From positions 109,582,321 to 109,646,320 of the forward strand of contig NC_035437.2 of assembly GCF_002127325.2 (NCBI RefSeq): DNA of 64,000 bases, given 5' to 3'. This DNA is from Helianthus annuus (Eukaryota; Streptophyta; Magnoliopsida; Asterales; Asteraceae). This document shows positions 19,268 to 31,466 of the stretch, piece after piece (the first letter of the stretch is position 1; every line of letters begins with the position of its first letter). The position numbers were made by a program, and so were the translations under genes. The notes beneath the pieces are model-generated. The model searched no databases and was not told the DNA's origin. It saw only the letters and a list, made by a program, of their open reading frames with translations.

Positions 19268-22200
19268 AATGCTGAGGGTGAAAACCCCAATCCCTCTTCA
19301 CCGGCGGCGGCGGAAGAGGATGAAGACGGTGGTGGTGGCCCCGGCGGGGGTTTACTAGTGTTAAAGTGGGCGAAGAATTAGGTTGACATCCTGATGACCA
19401 GTATTCAAATGCCCAAGGAGTTTGGGTTTTTGTTCCCCCAAGAGGATGACACTGGTGCCGATGCCCCGGCCGGTTACATCACCATGTGGGCCGACTTCTT
19501 TTACGAAGGCAATCTCTGACTGCCGTTGACGGTGTTTGTTGCCGAAGTATTGGAGTATTATCACATTCATATCTCCCAACTGAGCCCTTTCGGGATGATT
19601 CAGATCAGGCATTTTGAGTATAGTTTTCGTGCTCTTGGTCTGAATGTTACTGTTGAGAACTTCTGGCGGTTCTACCAGTTGACGGTGAACACCGGGTTTT
19701 TTTTCTTTTGGCCAACGGTATGGGAGCCCAAGCTGATGACCCCTCCTGAGTTCTTCTATATTAAGGCTGTCGCGGTTGTTGCCAACATGACCATGCGGAA
19801 TGTGAATGAGATCATCCCTGGGGAGGATATTGCTTTTCCTACTGCGGAGACGGTGGGGTGGTTCCCCAAGCTGAAAACCATAGAGTTCAAGAAGTTGGAC
19901 AACTCGCAGTTGTGGGTGCTGCGGATGATGTTGACCAGGCCTGATAGGAGGGCAAGGCCCGTTGTATGGGAGAAGAGTGGTGGTAAGCCTTTTAACTCTT
20001 GCGTGGTTTCTTTACTTCTTTGTTTGTTACTGATTTTGAAGTGTACTATCAGAGGACGCTGCCCTATGGAGGATATTTGATCCGACTTTCCAGGGCCAGG
20101 TTGAGTTACTTCCGTGCGCGGAAGGTGAAGGTTTTAACCTGGACATTATCGACAACTTTCGTGTTCCCGCACGCGGTGTATTGAATGCACCCCTTCCGCA
20201 AGGCCACGGTATAATCCATAATCTTCTTGCTTGCCTTGTAAAGGAGTTCAACTTCCTGACTTGCTTGCTTGATGATTTAAACGCAGGTACTCTAGGAGGC
20301 CTGGGTTTGTTTGAGGTGAAGGGTGGCCCCAAGAAGCATGCGGAAAAGAAGCCTGTGGAGAAAGCTGTGCGGGGCCGCAGCAGGAAAAAACCTGAGGCTC
20401 CTGTTGTTCCTCCTTCGGTGCCGCAGGCAGCAGGTATCTCTCGTTCTTGTTTCCGCAGATACACCGATTACGTGGTTGTGTCTGACACCCTTGAGGGTTT
20501 GGGTGTTCTAGGTGGTGGTGGGGCTGCAGTTGGGACCTCCGTGGGTTCCAAGCCTGCAAATGAGAAGAAGAAATGAAAGATAGATGATAAGGCTGCTGGT
20601 GCCGCTGAGAAGAAGCGTCTAAGGATACAGATCAAACGGACCACTGCGGTTTCTCAGGCGAAGCCTGCGGTTGCGGCTGGTAAGTGTCATAACCTTATAA
20701 GTTTTTGCCATTGTAACTTGTTTTTGATGGTTATTGTTGTTTTGCTCGCAGAACCGCAAGATGGAGACTTCTCCTCTTTGTTTGATGCTCCCCTTTCTCC
20801 CCCGCATGACACGGTTGCGGATGCGGGGGTTAATAAAGAATTTACCGGCCCTTTCGTTAAGGTGGTAAGCGAGCCCTCTGTGCAGGCAGAGGATACTGGG
20901 AAGAAAGCTGCGGCTCAGATCTATGACACGGTTGATTCCTCTGACAATCTGATCTCCCCGGAGGATACTGGTGATCTGAACCTTAAGTTTACTGATGGTG
21001 AAAAGCAACAGTCTGATGCTGAAAAGCACAAGTCACCTGCCGCCGCGAAGGTTTCTGGTTCCGCTTCTGGGGGTGCGGGTTATGAAGAACCTCCTATTCA
21101 GCCTGGAGAGACTGAATTGGAGTTTTACTTCCGCACCTATACGGAGGATCGGAGTACGAGCTACCACCGACCCCCCTGGAGTGTTATGCAAGGGGATGAT
21201 ATTTCAAGTGATCCTTCTGCTTGTAAGGAGATTTTGGGTGGCTTGGGCACTCCGTTTGAAGTTAACCGTGCACGTGCCTTGCCCCGTGAGCTCCGTATCA
21301 ACCAACTCTCCTCCATGCTCGTGGGGAGTTCCATAATGGCGAATGCCATTATGGAAGATTACAAGGTGCTGGGGCGCAAGGACGAGAAAACTGCTCGCTT
21401 GCGGGCTGAGGCTGAGGAGTTGGTGAAGGCTGCTCGTGAGGGTGCGGAGCAGCTCAAAAGGGATAAGGCTGCCTTTGAGCAGCATAAGCAGACTGAGGAG
21501 TGGGCTGCAATTGCTGGCCTTAAACAGGTTCGTACTCTCGCTAAATTGCTCTCTGATGAGCGCAAGAGTTGGAAAGAAACCCTTTCCAATGAGTACAAGA
21601 CATGGAAAGAATCTTGGGCCAAACAGAATGAAACGTTGTTTCGTGTTCGTCAGGAGCTGACTAATGTCAAGGCAGCGAATGCTGCTTTGGTCAAGGAGAA
21701 GGCCGCAGCTGAGGCGGTTGCCAAAGAGGCTAAGGAGGCTGAGTCCCGCATTGCCAAGGCTCTTGAAGATGCAAAGGGAGCGGAGGTCCGCGCTGCCAGG
21801 GCGCTTGAGGAGGCAAATGTTGACCGTGCGAACTTAAACAAGACTGTTGAGGGCCTCCAGGTATGAGTTGCTTTTGCTCTTGGATTTGTCTCTCTTTCAT
21901 AAGTATGTTTATATACTTGTTTTCTTTGTTTATTGAAAGGCTGAAGTGCAGAACCGCGTGACCATCCTTGCGGATGTCACTGCCCGCTCAAATGAAGCTG
22001 AAGCGCGGGCAAGGGAGGCTGTTGAGGCTAGGGATAGCCTTGTTTCTTTATTCAATCAGCTCAAGGATGATCGCGAGTGGATACGTGATCACGGTATTGG
22101 GCATGTAAGTATCCGGTGTCTTTGCTTTTGTTTATGTTTGCCTATGATAACCTTATTGCTTGTGTTTTGCAGATTGTTAAGGCTATCCTTAATGCACCTG

Positions 22201-22625
22201 AGAACGTAACTGGTGTAGATCTGATTAGGGTGCGCGCTCAGGATGCTGGTTTTAAAGCTGGCTACAACCGTTGCATCGGTCATATGAATATTCTGGCCCA
22301 AGGCAAATACACCGATGAAAGGTCCGGGTTCCATGGCGTGGATACCGAAGGGCATCTTGCTGCTGCTCTTGCAGCATACAATGATATGACCATTTCCGCC
22401 CTTGAGGAACTTGACAAATGCTTGTACGCAGAAGGCTATGTGGACCGCTTATGGATGTTGTATGCCGATGCTGAAGAGGAAGAGACCGGTGGTAATGGCA
22501 CGGTGGTGCTGGTACCAGCGGTACAAAGGTCTAGGTTGGCCTGCGTGTCTTTTTGTTTCCTCAATATAAATGTTAGAACTTTATGTAAATCCCTTGTACA
22601 CCGCGTAGGTGTAAGAATTTTTTGA
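19268..22625 (+). pseudogene. Tat antisense gene with putative gypsy-type transposon domain and coiled coil
   Basis: Function is unknown; proteins with this N-terminal region are annotated as 'putative gypsy type transposon' domain. Exon model: 19268-19982, 20053-20208, 20287-20679, 20752-21860, 21940-22104, 22173-22625, all GT-AG, phases 1,1,1,0,0, about 997 codons. Three in-frame stops break it: TAG 19379-19381, TGA 19517-19519, TGA 20574-20576. The conserved block spans about codons 40-240, with ISQLSPFGM and TPPEFFY. A Lys-rich spacer follows, then a long Ala/Glu/Lys heptad-rich coiled coil in exons 4 and 5, and a globular C-terminal exon. It is convergent with integrase, whose stop lies about 440 bp downstream. 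No ATG was found in frame near the start. Confidence 0.75.
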
Positions 22626-23068
22626 ATATAAAGTTTAACTGTTTTTGTTCAATTTGTACAAGTGTTTTTACTACTTGCATGTTTGAACGTGTATATGCAG
22701 AACTCTACGCGTTGTAAATGCGGTTGAGTATACTCTATACCTTTGTCGTATGAGCATTAGTCAATTCCTGTTTTTGTCCCGTTAAGGTTTAGGAATTGTG
22801 TAGGTTTTGTAAAAACCGTATGTGTGTATCCGGCAAGATAGACACTTAATGTTTTGTCTTTGCTGGCCTATTACAATATGTGTGTGTTGTCACCATTTTG
22901 TGTGGGTATCGCGAATGAAGATTTTGCCAATCTGTTTTTGCAGATACCGCAAAGTGGAACACGCATTTGTAATAGTAGTAATAAACAATATTGCATTGAA
23001 TCGTTCATTTATTTATTTGCAAATGGCCTGCGGCCCGATAGGTTACATGGAAAATGTAAAAACATGGC
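22626..23068. other. Gap between Tat antisense gene and integrase
   Basis: Contains the 3' UTR of the antisense gene on the plus strand. No open frame resembles a protein family. Confidence 0.5.
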
Positions 23069-24290
23069 TTACATGTAACAGCGTCGAAGCCGTTTTGCAT
23101 TCCATGTGCGTGCGATAGTTTCGCCCTCTAACGTTTGTAGTTTATACGCGCCTTTGCCCAGGACCTCTTGGATGAGGTAAGGTCCTTCCCACTTGGGGGC
23201 AAGTTTCCCTGGGCGCTCAGCGTTAGATGCTTCGTTATCGTGGAGGACGTAGTCTCCCGTGTTGAAAGTACAAACGCGGACGCGTGAATTGTAGTACTTT
23301 TCAAGCTTGGATTTGTACTTGGCCTCGTTGATGGCAGCGTTTTCACGCCTTTCTTCCAAGAGGTCCAAGTCAACCCTGTGTTCCACATTGTTGTCTATCT
23401 TGTCGATAGCCAACATAAAGGGTGAGGGGAGACCTACTTCCGCGGGGATCACCGCTTCTGAGCCATAGACCAGGCTGAAGGGTGTTTCACCGTTACTCGT
23501 TTTTGGGCTTGTCCTATGTGCCCATAAGATACTTGGGAGCTCATCGACCCAGCCGCGTCTGGCTGTTCCCAACCGTGCTTTGATGCCTTCGACTAAACTT
23601 TTATTGATACTCTCAACTTGGCCATTCCCTTGCGGATGCGCCACTGAGGAGAATATGTGTTCAATGTGTAGTTCCTCTAGCCATTTTTGAAACTCGTCGG
23701 CAGTAAAGCTGGTGCCGTTGTCGGTAACGATGCACATCGGTAGACCAAAATGGCAGATGATATGTTCCCAAATGAATTTCCTTGTTATCATAGCGGTGGT
23801 CGAGGCGAGTGGTTTTGCCTCTACCCATTTTGTGAAGTAATCCACGACCACTATGATAAATTTCACCGCACCTGGTGCGTCTGGAAATGGTCCCACCACG
23901 TCAATTGCCCATTTCTAGAAGGGCCATGCAGTGGTGACAGGGACCAAGTTATTCTTAGGGCACAAGGTCTTGGAGCATGTCGCTGATAATTGAAGCACTT
24001 GCGCAAGACTTTGACTGCGTCCAGGTGCATGCCGGGCCAGTAATACCCAGCATTCATAATTTTGGCCACTACAATGCGTGGACCCGCGTGTATGCCACAT
24101 ATTCCCTCGTGTATCTCTCTGATAAGGTATGTAGCATCTTGGGATCGACGCAACGTAGGAGTGGCCCCAGGTATGATTTACGGTATAGGATACCGTCTCC
24201 CATTTGATAATGGCACGCTTTGTATTGCAACTTATGTGCCTCGGACTTGCTTTCGGGAGTAACACCTGATTGCAAGTATGCAATGATTGG
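23069..24290 (-). pseudogene. Tat integrase
   Basis: Inserts the cDNA into host DNA. The catalytic core is read from about 23914 to 23069. The DDE triad is visible: Asp in VVVDYFTKW, Asp in VTDNGTSF, Glu in GQVESINKS. The C-terminal part has GAYKLQ, typical of the Ty3 integrase SH3-like region. The zinc-binding region (24153-23930) keeps HEG...H but has C-F-N-Y where CxxC is expected, and a TAG at 23915-23917 separates it from the core. The core alone is open for 276 codons. Confidence 0.85.
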
Positions 24291-24479
24291 TGTCATCCAG
24301 GATGTTGTACCATAGTGGATGACATTGACTTGGCGCAGGGGTACCGAGGGATTTTGCAGAATCTCAATGCGTATCTCCTTTGCCAGGTGTTCGAAGCTGG
24401 TGGATGCAAGTTTTGATAGTGCATCTGCAGGTTTGTTTTCACTCCTGTTGATATGTCAGATATTGAAGGAAGTGAATTT

Positions 24480-24930
24480 TGACTTTAGTTGCAAAGCTTG
24501 TTCGAGGTAGAGGATCATGAAATCCCCTTTTGCGGCATAGTCACCACGCACTTGCCCTGCCACTAGCAATGAGTCGACGTGTGCTTCCAAATGCTGCACG
24601 CCGAGCTTGACTGCCAGACGTAGCCCTGCCAGTAGAGCCTCATATTCTGCCTCGTTATTTGTGCTTTTGAAGTCGAGGCGGATCGCATAGGTAAGCTCTT
24701 GGCCGTCGGGGCTGACGAGTCACAGACCCGCACCTGCACCATCCTCATTGGATGCACCATCGGTGTATAGTGCCCAGGTTTCTGAGGAGGATGGTGGTGG
24801 TGCAGGGTTTTGTTGTTGTTCGCATTCTTGAATGCGATTCGCCGGTACTTCGGCAACGAAATCAGCCAGGACCTGGCCTTTGATTGTGGGGCGCGACTTG
24901 TGGTTCAGCGTGTGCGCCCAGCTCAATTGC
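24480..24930 (-). pseudogene. Tat second RNase H (archaeal-type, aRNH)
   Basis: On the minus strand, LYTDGASNEDGAGAGL is followed in another frame by residues matching NNEAEYEALLAGL of archaeal-type RNase H. It lies between the retroviral-type RNase H and the integrase, the position of aRNH in Tat elements. A stop near 24720 and a frame change break it. Confidence 0.7.
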
Positions 24931-25560
24931 CCATTTTGCTAATCTCCCAGAGATGTCAGGTTTTGATAGGATCGGGCCGATCCTGTAATTGGTTAACACC
25001 GTGATGACGTGGTTTGCAAAGTAACGTCGCAACCGTCGTGACGCGTGCACTAGTGCCAACACCAATTTCTCCATGATGGAGTATCTTGTCTCTGGGTCGT
25101 TGAGCATTTTGCTGATATAGTCGATGGGTGTTTGAACTCCCTCTCGTTCCACTATGAGTACTGCACCTACCGCGTTGTCCGCGGCCGATAGGTACAAGAT
25201 AAGTGGCTCATCCTTGCGTAGTGCGGTTAGAGTTGGGAGTTGAATCAAACACTCTTTCATCTCACGGAAAGCGTTTTCGGCCTCTGCGGTCCATTGGAAC
25301 TGTTTCTTTTTTAAACAGGTCCGCAGGGTTTTGATGAAAGGATAGGACTTAGCTGCATGATTGGCTAAGAACCTATTTAGTGGGCTAGCCTGCCGGCTAG
25401 TCGTTGCATTTCTTTCATCGTGGAAGGCGATGGAATGCGCTTTATCGCTTGAACGTTTTTCCGGGTTTACTCTGAATCCATCTTTTGTTACGATGAATCC
25501 AAGGAACTTGCCTTCCTCCATTCTAAACTAGCATTTCCCTGGATTGAGCTTCATATTGAC
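24862..25560 (-). pseudogene. Tat RT thumb and RNase H
   Basis: Contains KFLGFIVTKDGFRVNPEK, which joins RT to RNase H in Tat elements, and LILYLSAADNAVGAVL, where the first catalytic position of RNase H is Ala-Ala-Asp rather than the usual Val-Ser. It is separated from the RT core by a stop and frame change at about 25525-25560. A further frameshift occurs near the C-terminus (HAEPQVAPHNQRPGPG is off-frame). Confidence 0.8.
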
Positions 25561-27735
25561 GCTTCACAGAGTTTGGAATGTTCTTTCAATATCAGTGAGC
25601 ATGGTATCCTCCTCCATGCTCATGACGACCAGGTCGTCCATATAGATTTCGACACTTTTGCTGATTTGGCCGCGAAAAGTGTCGTTCATCAATTTTTGAT
25701 AGGTTGCGCCTGCATTGCGCAACCCGAACGACATTTTTGTGTAGCAGTAATTTCCGATGGGCGTACGGAATGCCGTTTTATCTTCGTCCTCGATTGCCAT
25801 TTGTACCTGGTGGTAGCCTTTGTAACAATCGAGGAAACACTTCCATCGAAATGGTGCGAGGTTATCGACTTTTTCGTCGATCTCCGGAAGTGCGTAACAA
25901 TCCTTGGGGCAAGCTTTGTTGAGATATTTATAATCGACGCACATGCGCCAGCCCCCGGTTGGTTTTTCTACCATGACTGGGTTGGACAACCAAGTCTGGT
26001 ACTGGACTTCCTGCAGAATGCCTGCAGAGAGCAGTTCTTTGACCTGCTCATGCATCGCCTCGTTCTTTTCGGACCCAAGGTGGCGTTGGCCTTGGATCAC
26101 CGGCTTGATAACTTGCACGCTATTCAAGAAATATTGCGCAACTTCGTGTGGCACCCCTGTCATGTCTGCGGGTGTCCACGCAAAAATATCCTGGTTCCTG
26201 AAGAGGAGCTGCTTCAGGTGCGCTCTGATGTTAGGGGACAAGGTGTGGCCCAACGTGACCGTTTGCTCTGGGTGTCTCGCGTTGAGAACCCATTTTTCTG
26301 GTTGGGTGTTGGGGGTAGGCCTTGCCATTTTGGTCGGACGCAGCTCGTCCGACGACATGACTTCCCTGCGTGCGTAGATTATGGCGACCCCCGTTTCGGT
26401 TGGGAAACCAACAGCAGAATGGGGTACGGACGTAATCATGTTGAAGTCGCCTTGGGATTCTCTCCCAAGAATCACGTCATATTTGGAGGTGTGAGGTAAA
26501 ACCATGAAGTTCACCTGCTCCGTTCGTGTGTGCCTTCCGTTGGTAAGGCGCACAGGAAAGGTAATTTGGCCCAGGGGGAAAACAGTTTCCCCTGCGAACC
26601 CGGCCAAAGGGTAGTCCACCGCTTGCAACCGATCCTTGTCTTCCTGATCGAACTGGTTGAAGCACTGCTCGTATATGATGTCAGAAGTACTGCCCGGGTT
26701 GATGAATAATCGCTCGGTGCAGTAGTGAGCCCGGTGGCCTGTAATAACGACGGCGCGCCTGTCGCGCGGACCGCCTCGGACTTTTTGAAAGACGACTTGT
26801 TCGTCTTTCCAGTCATTGTCCGGTCTTCTCGCCGCCTTGCGCAGCCTTCCTTTGCCTCCGTTGATCATATGGGTTGAGGCCACGTACATGGTCCTCTTAT
26901 CCGCGGAGGTGTCCTCGTTGTGGGGGGTGATGCGCCTGGTTAGCTTTTGTGTGCCGGGCAACAGATGTTGCAGCTTCCCCTCCTTTAGGGCCCGCTCAAT
27001 CTCCAGTCGGAGACTGATGCAGTTGTTTGTTGTGTGGCCCGAATCCTTGTGATACTCACAATAGAGTGTGAGATCCTGGTTTTTCTTAGACTTCATCGGC
27101 TGGGCCGGTCGCAGAAATTGCGCGTCCGTAAGGAGGACGTCGCTTAGCGACTGGGTAATCTCGGTACAGTTGCGGTCTCGAGACTCTTTCTTCGACGCCC
27201 GGTTTTCACGCTGGGCGTTGATTGTTGCCCTCGCGTCGGGCTGGTTGTTCCGCGGGACGTACGGCTTGGGATCGCTGCCGCGATTCCATGTGTCCCGGTT
27301 ACGCTTGTTGTTGCGCTTAGGTTCATGGCGGGAGGACTTGCCTTCCACTTGGGGCTGTGCCTTTGCGAGATGCGGTTTAAGGGATCGCTGAGTCTGGGCA
27401 TATGTCTTGACTACAACCATTACATCTTCCCATTTCTTTGGCAAGCCTTCCTTGCCGGAGATGGTCATGACCATTTGTTGTAGCGGACAACAAACGACTG
27501 AAGAGATTCGTTGTCTCCACGCCAGATGTTCATGACGTCCATCGAGTCACGCTCGTGATGTCGCTGCTGGCAAAAATGTGCATGGAACTTTGCATGTAAG
27601 TCCTCGAATGAGGCCAGTGATCCTACTGGCAAAGAATCGAACCAAGCCCTGGCTAGACCCGTGAGGGTCTGGGGGAAAAATGACACCAGGTGAGCTCGTC
27701 CCACCTGCTGTTGCACCCTGCGCCGATGAAGATGT
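25561..27735 (-). pseudogene. Tat gag C-terminus, protease and reverse transcriptase
   Basis: Runs from the Copia-like insertion point to the RT palm. Gag part (27735-27465) contains LTGLARAWFDSLP and FEDLHAKFHAHF. The protease loop reads FINPGSTSDIIY, where the catalytic Asp of DxGS is Asn, so protease would be inactive. RT core has MCVDYKYLNKACPKDCY, GYHQVQM, and the catalytic EIYMDDLVV (YMDD intact). The long frame 25564-27474 is 636 codons; gag is in a different frame, linked by a small shift near 27470. The large plus-strand open frame at 25573-26499 is only its complement. Confidence 0.88.
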
Positions 27736-28213
27736 TGTAGGATCGTGTTTCGGCCCTGTTTGAGTCGATCAGAAGAATTCCTATCCAAATCAAGAGGCGG
27801 AAACTAATGATTTGGTGCTATTTCAGTCACATTCACTTTAATATTGCTGTTGTATTGATCAATAACACGAGTACACGTTCTGACAGCACTTCGGCAGCAC
27901 TTCATGGCTCACCGGAAGAAAACACCCTTAACTATGTGTCTAGTTCCGCTTGTAATGACCCCTATATATAGCTGAAGCGGTTTCGCTTATACGTACATGT
28001 ACGTATAAGCGGAACTACAACCATGCCATATAAGCGGAACCATCATGACCATACAAGCGGACCTATTAGACTATGAGACATAAGCGAAACCTAGACTATG
28101 CCCTATAAGCGAAACCTATACAATCACATGTTTCTAGGATTTCGTGCCATGTCTAACCTATACAACACTAAGACTCGATGAAAGACGTAGTCGACAGACG
28201 TAGTGCACCAACA
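27736..28213 (-). repeat. Copia-like 3' LTR
   Basis: 478 bp from TGTAGGATCG to GTGCACCAACA. A minus-strand TATA (TATATATA, 27963-27970) is preceded, on the minus strand, by an array of AAGCGGAAC-like motifs in both orientations (27975-28110). A perfect 28-bp palindrome lies at 27984-28011. Confidence 0.88.
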
Positions 28214-28224
28214 GACTCCCCCTC
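28214..28224 (-). other. Copia-like polypurine tract
   Basis: On the minus strand GAGGGGGAGTC directly adjoins the LTR. Similar ACTCCCCCT tracts recur at about 28418, 29728 and 29840 in the same 3' region. Confidence 0.75.
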
Positions 28225-30239
28225 AGATGTTGACGGAGTCTTCGAGTCTTCTCAAATGCCAATCTACAGTCTTTATCGGTCTTAAATCATCCTCAGAAGA
28301 ATATATCATTGCAAGAATCCGCAAACTCTATCTTCATCACTAACAAGCTTCTCTTTCTTGATTGCAATTTCCCGGATTAGTACTGGCTCTAACTGCTTCC
28401 TCAAATTTTGTCTTCAGACTCCCCCTCTCAAACTGCTGGGATCGTAGTCTGGAATTCACAGCTTCATTCTAAGATCGTGGACAGGCTTCCATCAGGTTCA
28501 AGATCGTTACCTGACTCTGATCTATCTCAGGATCATCACCTGGCACATATATACCTGCACAGTCTCTACCCAAACATAAGTTTCTTCAAAGACTAAACCG
28601 CTTCAATCAATTTAGAAACTTTGATGGTAAACTACAGTAATGATTTTGCATTCAAGATCTTGTACTAGCCCTATTCAAGCAAACTTAACAACTTCAAATT
28701 CACTCTCCCAAACCTGTTCTTCATGTTTAGCACTTTGAACTTCGAAAAACAGCTTCTCAACACCAGTTGTCGAAAATCTTTTTGGATTTTTCAAAAGTAA
28801 AGAAACTAACACTACATGTAAAAACACGAGAAAAAGCAGAAATGAAATATTTACAGACAATATTTTTGTGAGTTCGTGCAAGAGGATCATATCAGTTTCT
28901 GAGACATATCATCAAACACCGTTAAGCTTAATTTCATTTTAAGTTCTATACAATTTACCTAGATTGTCAGTATGTTTGTCCTCTTAAATTTTCACACAGA
29001 TTTCAACTGTTTTGAGATATGCAATTAGTGTCTTAGATACTTAAACTTATCCATGTGTCCCACTACTTGAATATACTCCTGTATCCAGATCCCAATATTC
29101 AGTCTTACATGTGAGTATACCATAGATGATATCTGTAAAGGGGTTATATGCGAGGGCCGTGAGAGCTCAGGTCGATACTTCCGTATACACAGAGAGATGA
29201 CGGCTTCGACTTTTGGTGGGTCCCCTTTAGAGGATCTTTTGATTACAACAGCAGCGACTATCAATTTTATTGTTTCATCAGCATGCTGAGGGAGAGCTTA
29301 TATTTCAAAGCTTTTTGCAGAAAGCATTATCCGGGGACTAGGTCAGTATTTCCATACAGCAGAAGTCCCGGGATAATACCCCAGATATCACTGAGCATAA
29401 AGACCTAGTATCTCAGAATAAGGGACCTTTCAAACAAGATTTCAGGGGTTACCTATATATCCAAGCAGTTTTGTTAACCCACAGAATAAGCAAGTTTGAT
29501 TTTAGGTTTATATCTCTTTACAGTTTACTAAATGTGCGAAAACCTACTGACACATCCACAGTAAGATTGTTTATCACATTTTGACTTTACATTTCTTTAG
29601 CGTGTCGTGATAGTCCACTGATGTACTATCATTTCCTCTTTTATGCAACCAAAACTCATTTTCAGTTTTATCATGTTTTTGACTTTTTCAAATTTTCTGA
29701 TGTTTTTGGATTTTCTAAAAAATTTCTTACTCCCCCTAAAATTCAAATACATCTAATGAAAATTGAAAACAAACTATACAGAACATGACAGCTGATATCG
29801 AATCGCTTCAATTCTCCATCCGTTTGGCTTAAACAATCAGAACTCCCCCTCACAACAAACTATTTTCCCATAATGATTTCAAAACACTCAAGTTTGTTTC
29901 AATCAGAATGGTTTTTCCGGAAAATAAGTCTTGTTGATTTTACCACTTGAAAAATTGGGGATATGGTTTATCAAATTATCTTTCAACCACTTGTAGGAAA
30001 ATTCAAGTACAAATTAATGTCCTTGATTTACCATATGCAGATATGCACAAACGCATCTTCAAACCTGTTTTTCAACCAATTACCATCTGTTGGTTGAATT
30101 CTTAAAGTGCCGATTCCTACTCCTCGCTTACAAACCTGGGAGTTCCGGCAAGTCCTGCAATTACTCAAACACAGATTAAGAAGGATGCCGATTCATGATC
30201 CACGATTACCAACTTGGGATCTCCGGCAACTCAGGTTTT
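28225..30239 (-). other. Non-coding 3' region of the Copia-like element
   Basis: About 2 kb where an autonomous Copia element would carry integrase, RT and RNase H. Only short unrelated open frames occur. No GKGS, DDE or YVDD-type motif was found on either strand. The region is AT-rich with several purine tracts. Confidence 0.7.
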
Positions 30240-31466
30240 TTACTCTTTGAAAAATATATCCACCCAAGCCTGACCTTCCTTGGGTGTAACAACTTCTTCA
30301 TCTTTACTTTTAACGGACTTGTGAACCCCTCTTTTGGCAGCGTAAAATTCTTTAACACCTTTGGCCTTACCATTGACGATTTTGCCAAAAATGTGTTTCA
30401 CATTTCCGTTGAAAGTCTTTTCAACATCAAATTTTTTCTTGTCAGAATAAAATTGATTTGAAATTTCAACCATTCCAACTTTTTTCATAAAATTTTCAGC
30501 ACGCAACGGTGGAAAATTTTCATCATTCATAGTTGGAACTTTTCTTTCAACCTTCTTTTCAACACGTGGCTCCTCTGATTTTATGGAATCAGATTCATCA
30601 CCAGAACTATTACCTGAACCTTTCACAACCCATTTTTGATTTGGCACATTATCTTTTCTTTTTGAAGCACTCTTTGAACATTCTCCTTTCTCAAAAGTTG
30701 AATTTTCAAAGCCAGTAAACTTCCGGGTTGACAGTTCAGTCTTCTCGACAACTTTCTCTTTCATTTTACCAGAGACTTCCTGTTTTGGCTTGAATGTCTT
30801 CGGACAATCCTTCGCCACATGACCAACAGTTTTACACTGAAAACAGGTTCTCTTTTCAATCTTCTTTGGAACATCATTCTTCTTCAGTTCTTCTTGCTTC
30901 TTAGCAAGGAATTCCTGATTAGTCTGCCTTCTGAATGATTGTTCTTTCTCAGCTTCTGTTGTCTTCCCTGAAACAAACATAGTTTTTGGTTTATACATTT
31001 TGTCATTTTTATAGTTTTTCGGTGGAACAAAACCAAGACCTTTCTTTTTGAAATTACGATTATGGTTTGGTTTCTTTTGGAAACTATAACCACAATTGTA
31101 ACCCATTTTCTTGTTGATTCTTTGTTGATCTCTTGAAGTGTATTGTTTAGGTTTTCCGATAAGATTTAAATCTTTTATTTCAAAAATATTAATTTCTGTT
31201 ATTCTGAAAACCTTTTGAATCATTTCAAACCTAACACTTCTTATTGGAAAAGCATCATCAGAATATAATTTGTCAGAATCTTTCAAAGTATATGCCACTT
31301 TGAATGATTCATCATTCAAATTAGATTTTGACATCAAAAACTCTTTATCATAAACCCGTTTGTCCTTTTTCAATGTTGACTTTGACGCATTGGACCCTGA
31401 CTTTGACTCGGGTTTGGACTCCATGTTTGACTCCTCACTGTCATCTTTATCTAACACCTGATCAAC
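30240..31466 (-). CDS. Copia-like gag protein, C-terminal part
   Basis: Open frame on the minus strand from the Tekay insertion site to a stop at 30240, about 408 codons. It is Lys/Glu/Ser-rich and has one intact CCHC zinc knuckle, CFQCKTVGHVAKDC (at about 30842-30801). It ends QAWVDIFF-KE, about where pol would begin in related elements, but pol is absent. It is the continuation of the protein at 48971-51362: the two flanks join as a single reading when the dimer is ignored. The frame continues a few residues into the LTR of the dimer. Confidence 0.72.
   Translation of the reverse strand, partial: VDQVLDKDDSEESNMESKPESKSGSNASKSTLKKDKRVYDKEFLMSKSNLNDESFKVAYTLKDSDKLYSDDAFPIRSVRFEMIQKVFRITEINIFEIKDLNLIGKPKQYTSRDQQRINKKMGYNCGYSFQKKPNHNRNFKKKGLGFVPPKNYKNDKMYKPKTMFVSGKTTEAEKEQSFRRQTNQEFLAKKQEELKKNDVPKKIEKRTCFQCKTVGHVAKDCPKTFKPKQEVSGKMKEKVVEKTELSTRKFTGFENSTFEKGECSKSASKRKDNVPNQKWVVKGSGNSSGDESDSIKSEEPRVEKKVERKVPTMNDENFPPLRAENFMKKVGMVEISNQFYSDKKKFDVEKTFNGNVKHIFGKIVNGKAKGVKEFYAAKRGVHKSVKSKDEEVVTPKEGQAWVDIFFKE

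Noticed and set aside
20434..20458. Possible 25-bp intron in the Tat antisense gene
   Set aside because: GT and AG are present but the interval is far too short for a plant intron, and the frame reads through it.
25573..26499. 308-codon open frame on the plus strand
   Set aside because: It is the complement of the Tat protease-RT region, whose minus-strand reading has conserved motifs.
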